A DNA stretch of 64,000 nucleotides from Photobacterium indicum (lineage in GTDB: Bacteria > Pseudomonadota > Gammaproteobacteria > Enterobacterales > Vibrionaceae): assembly GCF_003026215.1 (NCBI RefSeq), contig NZ_PYOC01000003.1, forward strand, positions 1-64,000, in the 5' to 3' direction. The notes under the pieces are model-generated. The model was not told where the DNA came from and made no database searches. It saw nothing but the letters and a program-made list of their open reading frames with translations. The position numbers and the translations under genes are program-made. Below are positions 33,508-42,753 of this stretch, in pieces. Every line of letters begins with the position of its first letter. The stretch's first letter is position 1.

Positions 33508-34884
33508 TTATATCTTAAAGAGTGATATTACTTTCTGACGGTATTGACCAATCAATTGATAATCTGGCGCCTTGTATAGTTCATTTGAATTACCATTGTT
33601 ACTTAGGTTGGTATTTGTTCGCCCATCAAAGCGTAGTGACAGTTCACTAATACCATTTGGCTGAGACTGTCCTGTTTGACCACCATGGCTATAGTTAGCA
33701 GCTTCATTTTCTAACTCATAGATAACATGAGTGTCAGGTAAATCGCTTTGAATTCTATTTGCATACTTAACCAAGTTGGCTTCTGCGAAAGTGTAGAACC
33801 ATGCCTCTTGGTTTACTGAGGCGTTTACCCGCAAAATTCTGCCAAGCACTTGTCGATAGTACATTTCGGTTCTTACGTGGCTTAAATAACAACACACTTG
33901 AAGTCTCGGAATATCTGTACCTTCTGAAATCATCCCTACACTTACAATCCATTCGGTAGTTTGCTTTCTATAACTATCAATGATCTCAGATGGCATCGAG
34001 TCTTGATGTGAAACCATTACAGTACTTTGACCAAATTCGCTTTGAAGCATTTGTGCTAATTCAATGGCATGTTCAATCGAAGAAGCTACAACTAAACCAC
34101 CTGCATCTGGATTTTGTTCTCGTAACTCAGATAATTTTGATACACCTTGAGAAAGGATATGCTTCATCGTTTCTTGTTCAGAAATGATTGATTTGTAAGC
34201 TAAGTCTGAACCAGAAAAAGCATCTGTCAGGCTACCAAATATTTTGGCATCTTCTTTCCCTGATGTAACGGTGATCCTGTCATTATCAATCAGTACAATT
34301 CGTGGTTGACGACAAACGGCATCGGCAACAGCCTTTTTCAAACCATAAGTGAAATCACATTCAATTTGGTTATCATCAAGATACCTACCTAGTGTTATCG
34401 GTAGTCGATCCGAACGCCACGGTGTTCCAGAAAGCCCCAATGTATACGTTGCATAGTCACAGATATTAATCAAGATTTGAGCACCCCAAGCATTAGCATT
34501 TGCAAGACGATCCCCGGCGCAATGATGAAGCTCATCAAAAATCACTAATACACGATACTCACGTAATATTTGCCAAAATTCTGGTGTGAGCGTTAGTAAG
34601 CTTTGATAAGTATACACTCCACCTAATGCTCCTATTGAACCATTAAAACTCCGGCTTAGATGGCGTTCAAAAGTACGTCGGATTCCCTGCTCTACTTCTT
34701 TTGTGGGACAGAAACATATGACGAAATCTATCTTATCTTGCTTAACTAATTGCAACGCTACTTCAGCAGCCATTGTGGTCTTACCCGCAGCAGGAGTCGC
34801 TAAACACATAAAGTGTTTTAAGTAATTATTGTATTTCTGTAGTACTTGTTTTACGCAAGCAGATTGCCATTTTCTTAGCTTCAC
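33508..34884 (-). CDS. DEAH-type SF2 helicase of a two-gene defence-like pair
   Basis: A 458-residue SF2 ATPase with Walker A ATPAAGKTTMA (about residues 30-40), DExH box VIFDELHHC (about 113-121), motif III LGLSGTPWRSD, and motif VI YYRQVLGRILRV (about 350-361). It has little beyond the two RecA domains, so it needs a partner. It overlaps the upstream winged-helix gene by 4 nt (ATGA). The pair lies between the C-protein-like regulator and hsdR. I do not recognise a named system. Confidence 0.75.
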   Translation of the reverse strand: MKLRKWQSACVKQVLQKYNNYLKHFMCLATPAAGKTTMAAEVALQLVKQDKIDFVICFCPTKEVEQGIRRTFERHLSRSFNGSIGALGGVYTYQSLLTLTPEFWQILREYRVLVIFDELHHCAGDRLANANAWGAQILINICDYATYTLGLSGTPWRSDRLPITLGRYLDDNQIECDFTYGLKKAVADAVCRQPRIVLIDNDRITVTSGKEDAKIFGSLTDAFSGSDLAYKSIISEQETMKHILSQGVSKLSELREQNPDAGGLVVASSIEHAIELAQMLQSEFGQSTVMVSHQDSMPSEIIDSYRKQTTEWIVSVGMISEGTDIPRLQVCCYLSHVRTEMYYRQVLGRILRVNASVNQEAWFYTFAEANLVKYANRIQSDLPDTHVIYELENEAANYSHGGQTGQSQPNGISELSLRFDGRTNTNLSNNGNSNELYKAPDYQLIGQYRQKVISLFKI

Positions 34885-35432
34885 CCTTGCACCCTTTTAC
34901 AATCAGTAAGAATTGTCTCGATGGCAGTAACTTGCCCTAGTAGCCTTGAACACTTTTCACGCGCTTGCATAAAGTAAATTTCAAGCTGAGGTTTCAGTTC
35001 AGGCAGTTTTTCATGTAGGCGTTGATATTCTTCCGACTCAGCAATACTTGATGATAAATCGACCTGATACTGTTGCAGTTCTGCTTGAAGGAATGAAACA
35101 ACAGCACCAACATCAGCTCCTTTAGGGAGTTCATGAGGTGCGCTTTGATCTTCACTTAAGCAGAGCAACACGATGGTGGATTTATTAAACAAATCAGTTT
35201 TTTTATACGTCGCATTTCGTACTGTGTTGCCTTCTTGCTTTAGTAACAACCCTTTTTGCAGCAACCTTGTTATCTGTCGATAGACAAACTTACGAGCTTC
35301 GATCTTGCAAGCCTCGTTTCGATTACAGCTAAGGTAAGCATCTCTCAGTTCAAGGACGGTGAACTCGTCCATCTCGTTTGCAACCAATAATGCATGCATT
35401 TTTTCATTAATCTTAAAGACTTGCTTTTCCAC
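34881..35432 (-). CDS. Winged-helix/coiled-coil partner of the DEAH helicase
   Basis: A 183-residue protein. The first 75 residues look like a winged helix (ALLVANEMDEFTVLELRDAY, ARKFVYRQITRLLQKGLL). The C-terminal half is a long predicted coiled coil (SFLQAELQQYQVDLSSSIAE and onward). It overlaps the helicase start by 4 nt. A likely role is DNA recognition or dimerisation for the helicase. Its promoter region faces that of the rightward regulator gene. Confidence 0.65.
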   Translation of the reverse strand: MEKQVFKINEKMHALLVANEMDEFTVLELRDAYLSCNRNEACKIEARKFVYRQITRLLQKGLLLKQEGNTVRNATYKKTDLFNKSTIVLLCLSEDQSAPHELPKGADVGAVVSFLQAELQQYQVDLSSSIAESEEYQRLHEKLPELKPQLEIYFMQAREKCSRLLGQVTAIETILTDCKRVQG

Positions 35433-35502
35433 AGTTACTTTTACTCACGTATTTGACTTTAAAAATGTCTACATGGGTATGCCACTCAGCTCACAAACCC
35501 AA

Positions 35503-35555
35503 TACTTAGGATTGCTAAGTATACCTGAATGGTAAAAACTTAGAAAATCTAAGTT
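35503..35555. promoter_or_regulatory. Two symmetric operators of C-protein type
   Basis: TACTTAG-GATTG-CTAAGTA (35503-35521) and AACTTAG-AAAAT-CTAAGTT (35537-35555) are two perfect 7-5-7 palindromes with centres 34 bp apart, upstream of the 101-aa HTH gene at 35583. A partial third element, CTAGGAT, follows. Paired palindromes ahead of an XRE gene are the hallmark of restriction-controller (C protein) autoregulation. The divergent helicase pair promoter lies on the other side. Confidence 0.75.
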
Positions 35556-35582
35556 ATCTAGGATTTATATAATGAAGTTTTC

Positions 35583-35888
35583 ATGTATACAGAAAACCCT
35601 TTGCCGATACGACTCAAAGAAGCTCGTAAGGCAGCAGGTATCAGTCAGAAAGAGTTGGGGATTCGCTTGGGAATGGACCCAAGCTCTGCGAGTGGGCGTA
35701 TGAACCACTATGAAAAAGGCAGACACATGCCTGACATTGCAACCCTTCGTCGTATCGCTGACGAGTTGGGTGTTCCACTCTCCTACTTTTTCTGTAATTC
35801 GGACAATTCGGCGAAGTTAGCTTGTTTGATTGAAAAGCTATCAGAGGAAGATAAGAAGGAGCTTATTAGAAAGCTTGAGGGTGGTTAA
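35583..35888 (+). CDS. XRE-family controller (C-protein-like) regulator
   Basis: A 101-residue protein with a classic HTH at residues about 9-63: IRLKEARKAAGISQKELGIR, SASGRMNHYEKGRHMPDIAT, IADELGVPLSYFF. This is the XRE/Cro pattern including the small-protein layout of restriction controllers. The last 25 residues form a charged helix. Two 7-5-7 palindromes lie directly upstream. It is divergent from the helicase pair and the whole leftward restriction block, so it may delay or balance their expression; the target genes are inferred. Confidence 0.8.
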   Translation: MYTENPLPIRLKEARKAAGISQKELGIRLGMDPSSASGRMNHYEKGRHMPDIATLRRIADELGVPLSYFFCNSDNSAKLACLIEKLSEEDKKELIRKLEGG

Positions 35889-36191
35889 GATACCTGACCT
35901 TATCCAATAAAGTTTAGTTAAAGCAGAAATAAACTGTTATCTATTCCTATTGAGTAGAAGCCAGTTAATGAGATGCAGGCTGTCAGATTTGACTACGTCA
36001 TGAACGCCAAAATGTCACGCTGACATGAGTCATATAATTAGAATGAACCTTTTATGCGTTTTAATGCTTTGAAATTACCTGATTTCAGGTGGTTCATGAG
36101 TTTGAGCTCCTTACTTAGGTTAACCTAATACTATTAAATTCTTAAATGATGTTCTCAGTAATTATTCACCATCTTGGTGAACTCCAGAAAA
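35889..36191. other. Intergenic stretch before island repeat B
   Basis: About 300 bp, AT-rich, with no supported gene on either strand. It contains ATTACCTGATTTCAGGTGGT (36073-36092), with the short inverted repeat CCTGA/TCAGG, and leads into repeat B. Confidence 0.6.
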
Positions 36192-36276
36192 GTTAGATTC
36201 CGCTCGGGGCACCATAACTTATAAATCCCCCAAACTCATTGGAAAAATGAATCTTGTATGACTACTATAACTTCAT
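36192..36276. repeat. Island attachment-like repeat, copy B (attL of the GInt island)
   Basis: An 85-bp copy: GTTAGATTCC, CGGGGCACCATAAC, then TTATAAATCC, CATTGGAAAAATGAATCTTG and the closing ATAACTTCAT. It matches copy A closely except for a ~37-bp internal gap, and ends 25 bp before the first recombinase gene. The side facing the recombinase genes differs from copies A and C, as expected for the left attachment site of the island. Confidence 0.75.
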
Positions 36277-36300
36277 AGTCTTATGCAGATAGGATCACCA

Positions 36301-37767
36301 ATGTATAGCGTTAGTAAGGTTTACAGTGAAGACCAGCGACACTCCACTTGGGTGCTTGAGGACACCGAGACCTGCATGCCTGTCTTACACCCGACGTTGT
36401 TTATGTTGTCTAAATCTGGTCATGCTCAGTCAACACATGAGAAAGATCTCCGTGCGATCAGTTTCTTTTATACATTTTGGGAGCGTAAATTTGGGCACTC
36501 TTTCTGCTATTCCTTAATTGCCAATAAATATGACCTCAGTGAGCCTATTAGTGAGCTGGAGAATTTCTTTGATTGGCTTTGTACCAAGCAGCATTTAGAT
36601 GATATCCCTCTTGATGAAACGGTACACCATATAAATTCTGCGCCAACAAAGTTTAAGCAGACAAATGCTAAGCGTGTCCAAGTTGTTGCCCGATTCTTCA
36701 AATATCTCATCTCTCACTACATCACACTCAAATACCAAGACTTATCGGTGAAAGAATGCCGCAAGATACGGCAGGATTACCGTGATGAGTTAGCTGAGTA
36801 TGAAAAAGAGTTAAAATTACTATTGAAGCAAGGCGGCAAAGGCACTGGCACATATTCGGTCTATAAAAGTATTCCCGATTTGATGCGCAGGGCGATTATT
36901 GTAATCTCCACCCCATCTACCCCATCACGGCCTAATAATCGTAATCCATTTAAGCATAAAGATGAGTGGATGCAGCAATTCATCCAGCTTCGAAACGACC
37001 TTATGATACGGCTATACTTCAATTATGGCCTAAGGCGTGGAGAACTGTTACTCCTCGATATTGATTCGGTAAAGATGTCAGCGCCAACACCTTCTGGTGA
37101 GGTTAAATATCTCCTTGCCGTGACTAGCCTTGATGATGATTACATTGATCCTAGAAGTTATGAGCCATCAATTAAGACTGCATATTCACATCGGGTTTTA
37201 AGCCTTACTAAACGCGACTACACGCACCTGAAAGGGTTTATTAATCAGTACCGCGCAAAATTATTTGATGATGATATCGAGAATCATAAGGTTTTGTTCA
37301 CCTCATCGCAGTCTCCTTATAAACCAATATCAGTATCTAGAATCAAGGATATTTTCAATATTCTCGACGGGACAATAACAAAACACTATCCAGATTTCCG
37401 CAACACAGCCATTTATGAATCATTACCCCGCCTTACACCTAAGGTTGCGAGGCATACATGGGCATACGAAATGTTGAAATACAATTATGCCAAGGAGTAT
37501 GACGCCTCAATAAAAATAGCAGCTCATACAGGTGGAGAGTTTATTGGTGAGAAACAGATTATGGAAAACGTTGTTGATTCTCTGAGAAATCTTGGCGGTT
37601 GGTCTGATTACAGTGACATGCCGAGAAATTACGGCAAGCGTTTCTTTGCTGAGCAGGCAAACCAGAAGAATATTCGTAGGGTTAATGAAGATGCCAAGAA
37701 GGTAAAGGATGAATTGGAGTCCATCATAGAAACTGAGAAAACTGAGGATATTTTCTATGCGTTCTAA
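36301..37767 (+). CDS. ginA: GInt tyrosine recombinase, first of three (GinA-like)
   Basis: A 488-residue integrase; the ATG at 36301 has AGGA 7 nt upstream, an earlier in-frame ATG lies at 36283. Catalytic elements are visible: FNYGLRRGELLLLDID (box I Arg, about residue 240), TPKVARHTWAYEM (box II, with Lys in place of the usual His, about 380), then AAHTGG and a C-terminal Tyr region. It is followed with overlaps by two more recombinases and a small HTH gene, which is the ginABCD order that defines GInt islands (from memory of that literature). Confidence 0.72.
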   Translation: MYSVSKVYSEDQRHSTWVLEDTETCMPVLHPTLFMLSKSGHAQSTHEKDLRAISFFYTFWERKFGHSFCYSLIANKYDLSEPISELENFFDWLCTKQHLDDIPLDETVHHINSAPTKFKQTNAKRVQVVARFFKYLISHYITLKYQDLSVKECRKIRQDYRDELAEYEKELKLLLKQGGKGTGTYSVYKSIPDLMRRAIIVISTPSTPSRPNNRNPFKHKDEWMQQFIQLRNDLMIRLYFNYGLRRGELLLLDIDSVKMSAPTPSGEVKYLLAVTSLDDDYIDPRSYEPSIKTAYSHRVLSLTKRDYTHLKGFINQYRAKLFDDDIENHKVLFTSSQSPYKPISVSRIKDIFNILDGTITKHYPDFRNTAIYESLPRLTPKVARHTWAYEMLKYNYAKEYDASIKIAAHTGGEFIGEKQIMENVVDSLRNLGGWSDYSDMPRNYGKRFFAEQANQKNIRRVNEDAKKVKDELESIIETEKTEDIFYAF

Positions 37768-39325
37768 TGCGATAGCTATACCTTCCTTTGATTGTTTTAG
37801 TGCCGCTCAGAAGAAGGTGATAAATGCTCTTGAAATACCGAACAAATTTGTTTTTATGGCGGCGGATGAATTTGATGATAAATACGTTAAGACGACTGGT
37901 GATTCATGGAAGTTTCGTTATTCAGGTGCTGATTTGCACCTTGACTTTAGTAGCTTTGAGTGTGGTTACCAGAAGAAATTATGCAAATACCTAATACGTA
38001 GATACGTTATCGACCATATTCCTTTTACCACCAAGACATTATTGTATGGGTTTAAGCAGATATTCATTTGGCTCAAAGAACAAGGGGCTTCTTTCTCAGA
38101 AAAAACATTTATACCACTACTCCAGAGCGGTGAATACTCAAGTTTCAAAACAAGGAACGAAACATTCTTTTATTTATTGTTCATGTTAAGGGAGCTAGGT
38201 TCCATTGACTTCCCTGCTATTGGCGAAGATATTGAAGATGACTTGGTAGTATTGCCTCGGCCTGATAATGACAATTGGGGTATCTATCAGAATGCGGGTG
38301 AAGCAATCCATGAGCGGCGAATCTCACAAGTTGTCAAAGGGCTTTGGCGGATGAGTAATAACATCCAGAAAGGCACCGAATTTTCCAAAATGGAACTACG
38401 AAATAACTCGTACTTGGGAATTGCCTATGTTGCAGGGCCACGAGCAACGCAGTTCGATAAATTGAAGGTGTCTGACTTTAATGTAGACACAATAAGAAAG
38501 GCTGGAAAAGCTACCCGATATTCCTTGAAAATCCCTTATGCAAAAAAAGGTCGTGTTGTTGATGTTACTGAGAGAATGGATATCGCCCTGCCAGAAGAAG
38601 TCGGCGTGATACTTGAGACTTATATTTCAGCACATGAACTTGATGATACTGACAAGCTATTTCCTAGTTTTGCTCAATCGAGTGATTCAATAAATAAATG
38701 CATAAGTAAGTGCTTGGATGTTTATTGTCAGGATGATGTTAAAATTTCATTGAGCCAATTTAGGCATAATGCTGCCCACTCACTAGCAATGCGTGGTGCT
38801 TCAGCCGAAGATATCGCCTATATCCTTGGTCACACCTCTCTTGTTGTTGCTAGGCATTATATTATGGCAACACCAGAGTTGGCATTAGTTCGATTAAGAG
38901 CGCTTGGAATGAATCAAGCGTGGAAAAGTATCATTCAACTAATGACGACTGGCGAATTGGTTTTTTCAGATAGGTGGACAGGACGAAAAGTTGCTGGAGT
39001 TATAGGTGGACAGCTTCACTATCACGTAGGTGGCTGTGACAGAGATTGTGCAGAATGCCCTTTTGCTGAAGTTCGAAGTTGTTATTCATGTTTATTCTTC
39101 AGGCCATTTATTGATGGTGATCATCTTGCAGTTCTATACAGCATCCAGAAGGAAATAGTACAGACTGTTACCTTATCTGATGATATTGGTGACATGGGTA
39201 ATCCAGTTATCCCCCTACTCACCGTAATGAGGGGTGATGTTATGTCAGTAATGAAGCGACTTGAAAAGCGATACGGTAAAGGCTTCGGCAATTATAATGA
39301 TATCGAATTTGTTGAGGTGCAATAA
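37757..39325 (+). CDS. ginB: GInt tyrosine recombinase with Cys-rich tail (GinB-like)
   Basis: A 522-residue tyrosine recombinase overlapping the first by 11 nt. Visible motifs are AGPRATQFDKLKVSDF (box I Arg, about residue 234), SQFRHNAAHSLAMRG (box II, about 334-348) and YILGHTSLVVARHYIM with the nucleophilic Tyr (about 355-370). After the catalytic domain a cysteine cluster (GGCDRDCAECPF, SCYSCLFF; about 425-455) is a probable zinc finger. Such an appended metal site is seen in recombinases that work as sets. Confidence 0.75.
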   Translation: MRSNAIAIPSFDCFSAAQKKVINALEIPNKFVFMAADEFDDKYVKTTGDSWKFRYSGADLHLDFSSFECGYQKKLCKYLIRRYVIDHIPFTTKTLLYGFKQIFIWLKEQGASFSEKTFIPLLQSGEYSSFKTRNETFFYLLFMLRELGSIDFPAIGEDIEDDLVVLPRPDNDNWGIYQNAGEAIHERRISQVVKGLWRMSNNIQKGTEFSKMELRNNSYLGIAYVAGPRATQFDKLKVSDFNVDTIRKAGKATRYSLKIPYAKKGRVVDVTERMDIALPEEVGVILETYISAHELDDTDKLFPSFAQSSDSINKCISKCLDVYCQDDVKISLSQFRHNAAHSLAMRGASAEDIAYILGHTSLVVARHYIMATPELALVRLRALGMNQAWKSIIQLMTTGELVFSDRWTGRKVAGVIGGQLHYHVGGCDRDCAECPFAEVRSCYSCLFFRPFIDGDHLAVLYSIQKEIVQTVTLSDDIGDMGNPVIPLLTVMRGDVMSVMKRLEKRYGKGFGNYNDIEFVEVQ

Positions 39326-41850
39326 TGAAAGAGAACTTAGAGATACTTGGACAATTCATTGCCGAGCAAAAGATTCGTTGGGACTTAATGAATCAAGCGT
39401 ATAATTCAAATGTTTCTTGGGATAAAGATAAGCAACCTCTAGGAGCAAAAGGTGTCGCTTGGTTAAGTGGTACTGGAAATGGTGCGAAAGCTCAGTTCCA
39501 TCAAGTTGGAAAGATTAACAAGATAAAAGAAACATTCGATATCACTGATAAGTATTATCAGGACTTTATGAAGGCGTTTTTCGTATCATCTTTTAACCCT
39601 AACAAAGATGCGGAGACACCATCAGCTTCAAAGTTGAGGGCGGCTAACTTATTATTACGCCAGTTATACTATTCGTTGAAAATGACAACGGGACAATCAA
39701 ATCCAATTTATCTTTCTAGTGAGGTGTTCAACCATGCAATGGGTATGATTGCTGAAGCTAAAGCCAAAGACATAACTAACCTTAAGAACTCTGCTATTGG
39801 GTTGCAGTCAATATCAAGGTTTTTAGATGAGAAGAAGTTTGTATTAACTGAAATTAGTTTCGTTTCAAAATATGGCTCACATAACACTACTAACACCAAG
39901 AAGCGACAGAAAGCGATAGACGTCAAACTGGCCGAAGAAGGCACATTAAATATTAACGATGCTGATGATGACAAAGATAAGTTAATATCAATAAAGGCTT
40001 TCCTCAACGTTATTGCATTGATAAACATTGTAGAGGATGATGGTGAAATTATTCTGTTAAACCTGTTGCTCATGTTAATTATTACTGGCTTTAGGTTTGA
40101 TGAAGCAGCCTCATTAAAAAAAGGCTGCACCGAGCGCGTCCCTATTAAGGGTGATGCATTGAAATTGGCGAAGAAGTTTAAGCTGTGCGAATACAACTTA
40201 AAAATTAATTACCTTGGGATGAAAGGTTCTAAACAAACTGTCCATTGGGTTGAGCCTAATGCAATCCCCTTAGTGGAAGCAATTGTTGCTGCCGTAGAAG
40301 GAGTGACTGAGCCTTATAGAAAAGTTCTTATTCGGGAGAGAAAGTTTGGATTTGCCGATTTCTTGCCTCCTGAAATTCACAAAATTGATGGCGAATTTGT
40401 TGAGCTTGATGATGTATGTGATTATTTACTTAAGTCTTCAGCAAGCGGCAAATATTGGTCAGATATACGCGACAAAGGAAAGAAAGCGCTAACCAATATT
40501 GGTATTCTCCCGGTCGAGCAAGAAAAGAATGTCGGTGTAAAAGCCTCAAGTAAAACGCTTACATACTATTCTAAAGATGATTTGAATAAGGGCTTTATCA
40601 AATTAGCTCAAGATAAAAAGCACCTGAAGGAAAATAGTCAATTCAATAAAGTGGTTGTTCACCAGAAAAAGAAATATCCTGTTGATTATGAAGAGCTTTT
40701 GTTCATAGTGCCCTATGGTGGTTCAAACCTTGGTCGTGGTCGTGTATATAAGAATTTCATCATTTATATCACTCATCCAGCAATACAACGTTTTCTCGGC
40801 ACTGCGGGAGGAATGTCTATCTTCAAGAAATACAAGTTATTTGACGAGGATGGCAACCCTACAGAACTATTAACTCACATGCCGCGCCACAATATTAACA
40901 CCTTTCTTGCAATAGCAGGTATTACTGACCATTTGCAAGCGATGCTTATGGGCCGACGTGACATAAGGCAAAATGAGGCTTATAAACATCTTAGCCTTGC
41001 TCAGGAATTAGAATCACCGTTGCCTGATCTTCTAGGTGATTTGGATGAAGGACATCAGTTTGATTTTTTCTCAGATACCAACAACCCTGTTATTCAAGAA
41101 AGTGATTCAAATGATGTAGTCGATGATCTAGACGAACTCTTTAGTGACTCACCATTAGATGAAATGGAGATGACCAACCCTGTTAAATATACCAAAGTGA
41201 CAGGACAAATTGTATTTGACCCAGATATCTCATTAGAGAGCAATTTTAAAAAGTCGCTTCACACTTACGGCGATAAAGATGAACAGGCAAAATATCTTGC
41301 AGATATGGTATCCGAAGATTTTTTACCAGAATTAAACGATGCCTACAATGAATTATTGAATGAAGGTAAGAAAGAAGAAGCTGAAGAATTATTAAGACGA
41401 CACGCTGAACTTAATCCACTAGTCCTTGGCACCTGTACGCGTAATTTGGCTCAATGGGGATGTCCATTTGGTGCAAAATGTGTGAATGGTGAAGAATGTG
41501 GATATCATGCAATGACAGGTCGAAGTGGCGAATTAGAAACCATCGTTAAACATTCTATTAACGCCAAGAATAACCTTCAGAAGTTAGAACTGATTGCTGA
41601 AAAAGATGATGCCTTTAACTACTCACTGAATAAAGCACGTAATTCAGTTTCGATTCTAGATAAGATGAAGAAAAAATCTCAGGAGGCGTTAGCTAAAGGC
41701 ATTATTGTCACGCTTATTGACAAACCTACTCCAGAACAACTTGGTGCCTTTAAAAAGCCTACAACACTTGCTGATTATTTCGCTATTGAACATCAGCGCA
41801 ACAAGAAAGGCTATTCTTTAGATGATACTGTAGTTGAAGAGGATAAATGA
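39325..41850 (+). CDS. ginC: GInt tyrosine recombinase, large (GinC-like)
   Basis: An 841-residue recombinase whose ATG overlaps the previous stop by 1 nt. Box I is ITGFRFDEAASLKKG (Arg about residue 254), box II HMPRHNINTFLAI (about 521-533), followed by LMGRRDIRQNEAYKHLS with the probable nucleophile Tyr (about 558). A C-terminal Cys cluster (LGTCTRNLAQWGCPFGAKCV, then ECGYH; about 698-725) suggests zinc binding, as in the GinB-like protein. The N-terminal 230 residues would bind arm sites. Together the three proteins probably act on repeats B and C. Confidence 0.75.
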   Translation: MKENLEILGQFIAEQKIRWDLMNQAYNSNVSWDKDKQPLGAKGVAWLSGTGNGAKAQFHQVGKINKIKETFDITDKYYQDFMKAFFVSSFNPNKDAETPSASKLRAANLLLRQLYYSLKMTTGQSNPIYLSSEVFNHAMGMIAEAKAKDITNLKNSAIGLQSISRFLDEKKFVLTEISFVSKYGSHNTTNTKKRQKAIDVKLAEEGTLNINDADDDKDKLISIKAFLNVIALINIVEDDGEIILLNLLLMLIITGFRFDEAASLKKGCTERVPIKGDALKLAKKFKLCEYNLKINYLGMKGSKQTVHWVEPNAIPLVEAIVAAVEGVTEPYRKVLIRERKFGFADFLPPEIHKIDGEFVELDDVCDYLLKSSASGKYWSDIRDKGKKALTNIGILPVEQEKNVGVKASSKTLTYYSKDDLNKGFIKLAQDKKHLKENSQFNKVVVHQKKKYPVDYEELLFIVPYGGSNLGRGRVYKNFIIYITHPAIQRFLGTAGGMSIFKKYKLFDEDGNPTELLTHMPRHNINTFLAIAGITDHLQAMLMGRRDIRQNEAYKHLSLAQELESPLPDLLGDLDEGHQFDFFSDTNNPVIQESDSNDVVDDLDELFSDSPLDEMEMTNPVKYTKVTGQIVFDPDISLESNFKKSLHTYGDKDEQAKYLADMVSEDFLPELNDAYNELLNEGKKEEAEELLRRHAELNPLVLGTCTRNLAQWGCPFGAKCVNGEECGYHAMTGRSGELETIVKHSINAKNNLQKLELIAEKDDAFNYSLNKARNSVSILDKMKKKSQEALAKGIIVTLIDKPTPEQLGAFKKPTTLADYFAIEHQRNKKGYSLDDTVVEEDK

Positions 41851-42308
41851 TGGGTGATTTAAGAGGATCTGCACTCGATGAAGCAGTCGCTGTTGAGTTA
41901 GAGCTAATCAAGGCTGAAGGTAATGTTGAAGAAATAACACCGATATTGGTACATAAGCGTCTTGTAGCTAAAGGACTTATTACAGGTCAGGTTAGCACCC
42001 TTACTCCTAGAAAAGGAATGATTGAGAAGGTAAATGCCGAATACCTGAGTGGGCTTGGTTTCACTAAGCGCGATATGGATCTTTTTAAATCCAGAAATAA
42101 CAAGCTAGCATTTAGAGCAAACATCGAAAGACTTAGAGAAGAAAAACAAGAACTAGCTAACCAGCTAGCAACTAACACATACACAATGATCGCAATAATA
42201 AGGCTGCTCAAAACCAACACTAATATCCCTATTGAAGCTATCTTGAGTTCTTATTTGGTTAAGGAACTTAGGACGGTAGAAAACATGAAGGATGATGATG
42301 TCGAATAA
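41847..42308 (+). CDS. ginD: Small HTH/coiled-coil protein of the recombinase operon (GinD-like)
   Basis: A 153-residue protein overlapping the third recombinase by 4 nt. An N-terminal helical DNA-binding-like part (ITPILVHKRLVAKGLITGQV, about residues 28-47) is followed by a coiled coil (FRANIERLREEKQELANQLA, about 89-108) and a C-terminal helix. Small HTH proteins complete the four-gene recombination module of GInts. The next small gene also has HTH plus coiled coil, so which of them is the functional GinD is uncertain. Confidence 0.6.
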   Translation: MMGDLRGSALDEAVAVELELIKAEGNVEEITPILVHKRLVAKGLITGQVSTLTPRKGMIEKVNAEYLSGLGFTKRDMDLFKSRNNKLAFRANIERLREEKQELANQLATNTYTMIAIIRLLKTNTNIPIEAILSSYLVKELRTVENMKDDDVE

Positions 42309-42753
42309 TAAAAGTCAGAATGGCACAAGTAGGTCTGATGAAATATTCGCAGACTTTCAGGAATGGAAAAAGCATGTGTCTGATGATGAAATTCGGGAAA
42401 TTATTAACGACGATGATTGTCTTAACCGAACGGAAATTTCCAAAGCCTTGGATTGCTCTCGTTCTGCTGTTTATTCAAATAGAATGCAAAACGCAATTAC
42501 AGAATTCGAAGATGAGAAGCGAAAAGAAGGCATCCTTCCTAAAAAGTCTGAGCAAGACGTTAGCAAAGACTCAAACAAAAAAAGCTCTAATTCCAATAAA
42601 GGTGAAGCGCTAGCTGAATTTAATGGCTCCAACAATGAACTCCTCTATCTAAGGAAGAGGAACTCTGACCTTGAAGAAGAGAATATGATACTGAAAGCTG
42701 AGTTAAAACGATTTGGCGAACTAGGTGCGCTTATTTCTGATGAGCTTGACTAA
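42298..42753 (+). CDS. KfrA-like HTH/coiled-coil protein
   Basis: A 151-residue protein (ATG at 42298; two in-frame ATGs lie just upstream), overlapping the previous gene. It has a helix-turn-helix (NRTEISKALDCSRSAVYSNR, about residues 44-63), a Ser/Lys/Asn-rich linker and a C-terminal coiled coil (ELLYLRKRNSDLEEENMILK). This resembles plasmid KfrA-type proteins and the accessory gene seen after recombinases in Vibrio islands. It probably helps recombination or regulates the operon. Confidence 0.62.
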   Translation: MSNNKSQNGTSRSDEIFADFQEWKKHVSDDEIREIINDDDCLNRTEISKALDCSRSAVYSNRMQNAITEFEDEKRKEGILPKKSEQDVSKDSNKKSSNSNKGEALAEFNGSNNELLYLRKRNSDLEEENMILKAELKRFGELGALISDELD

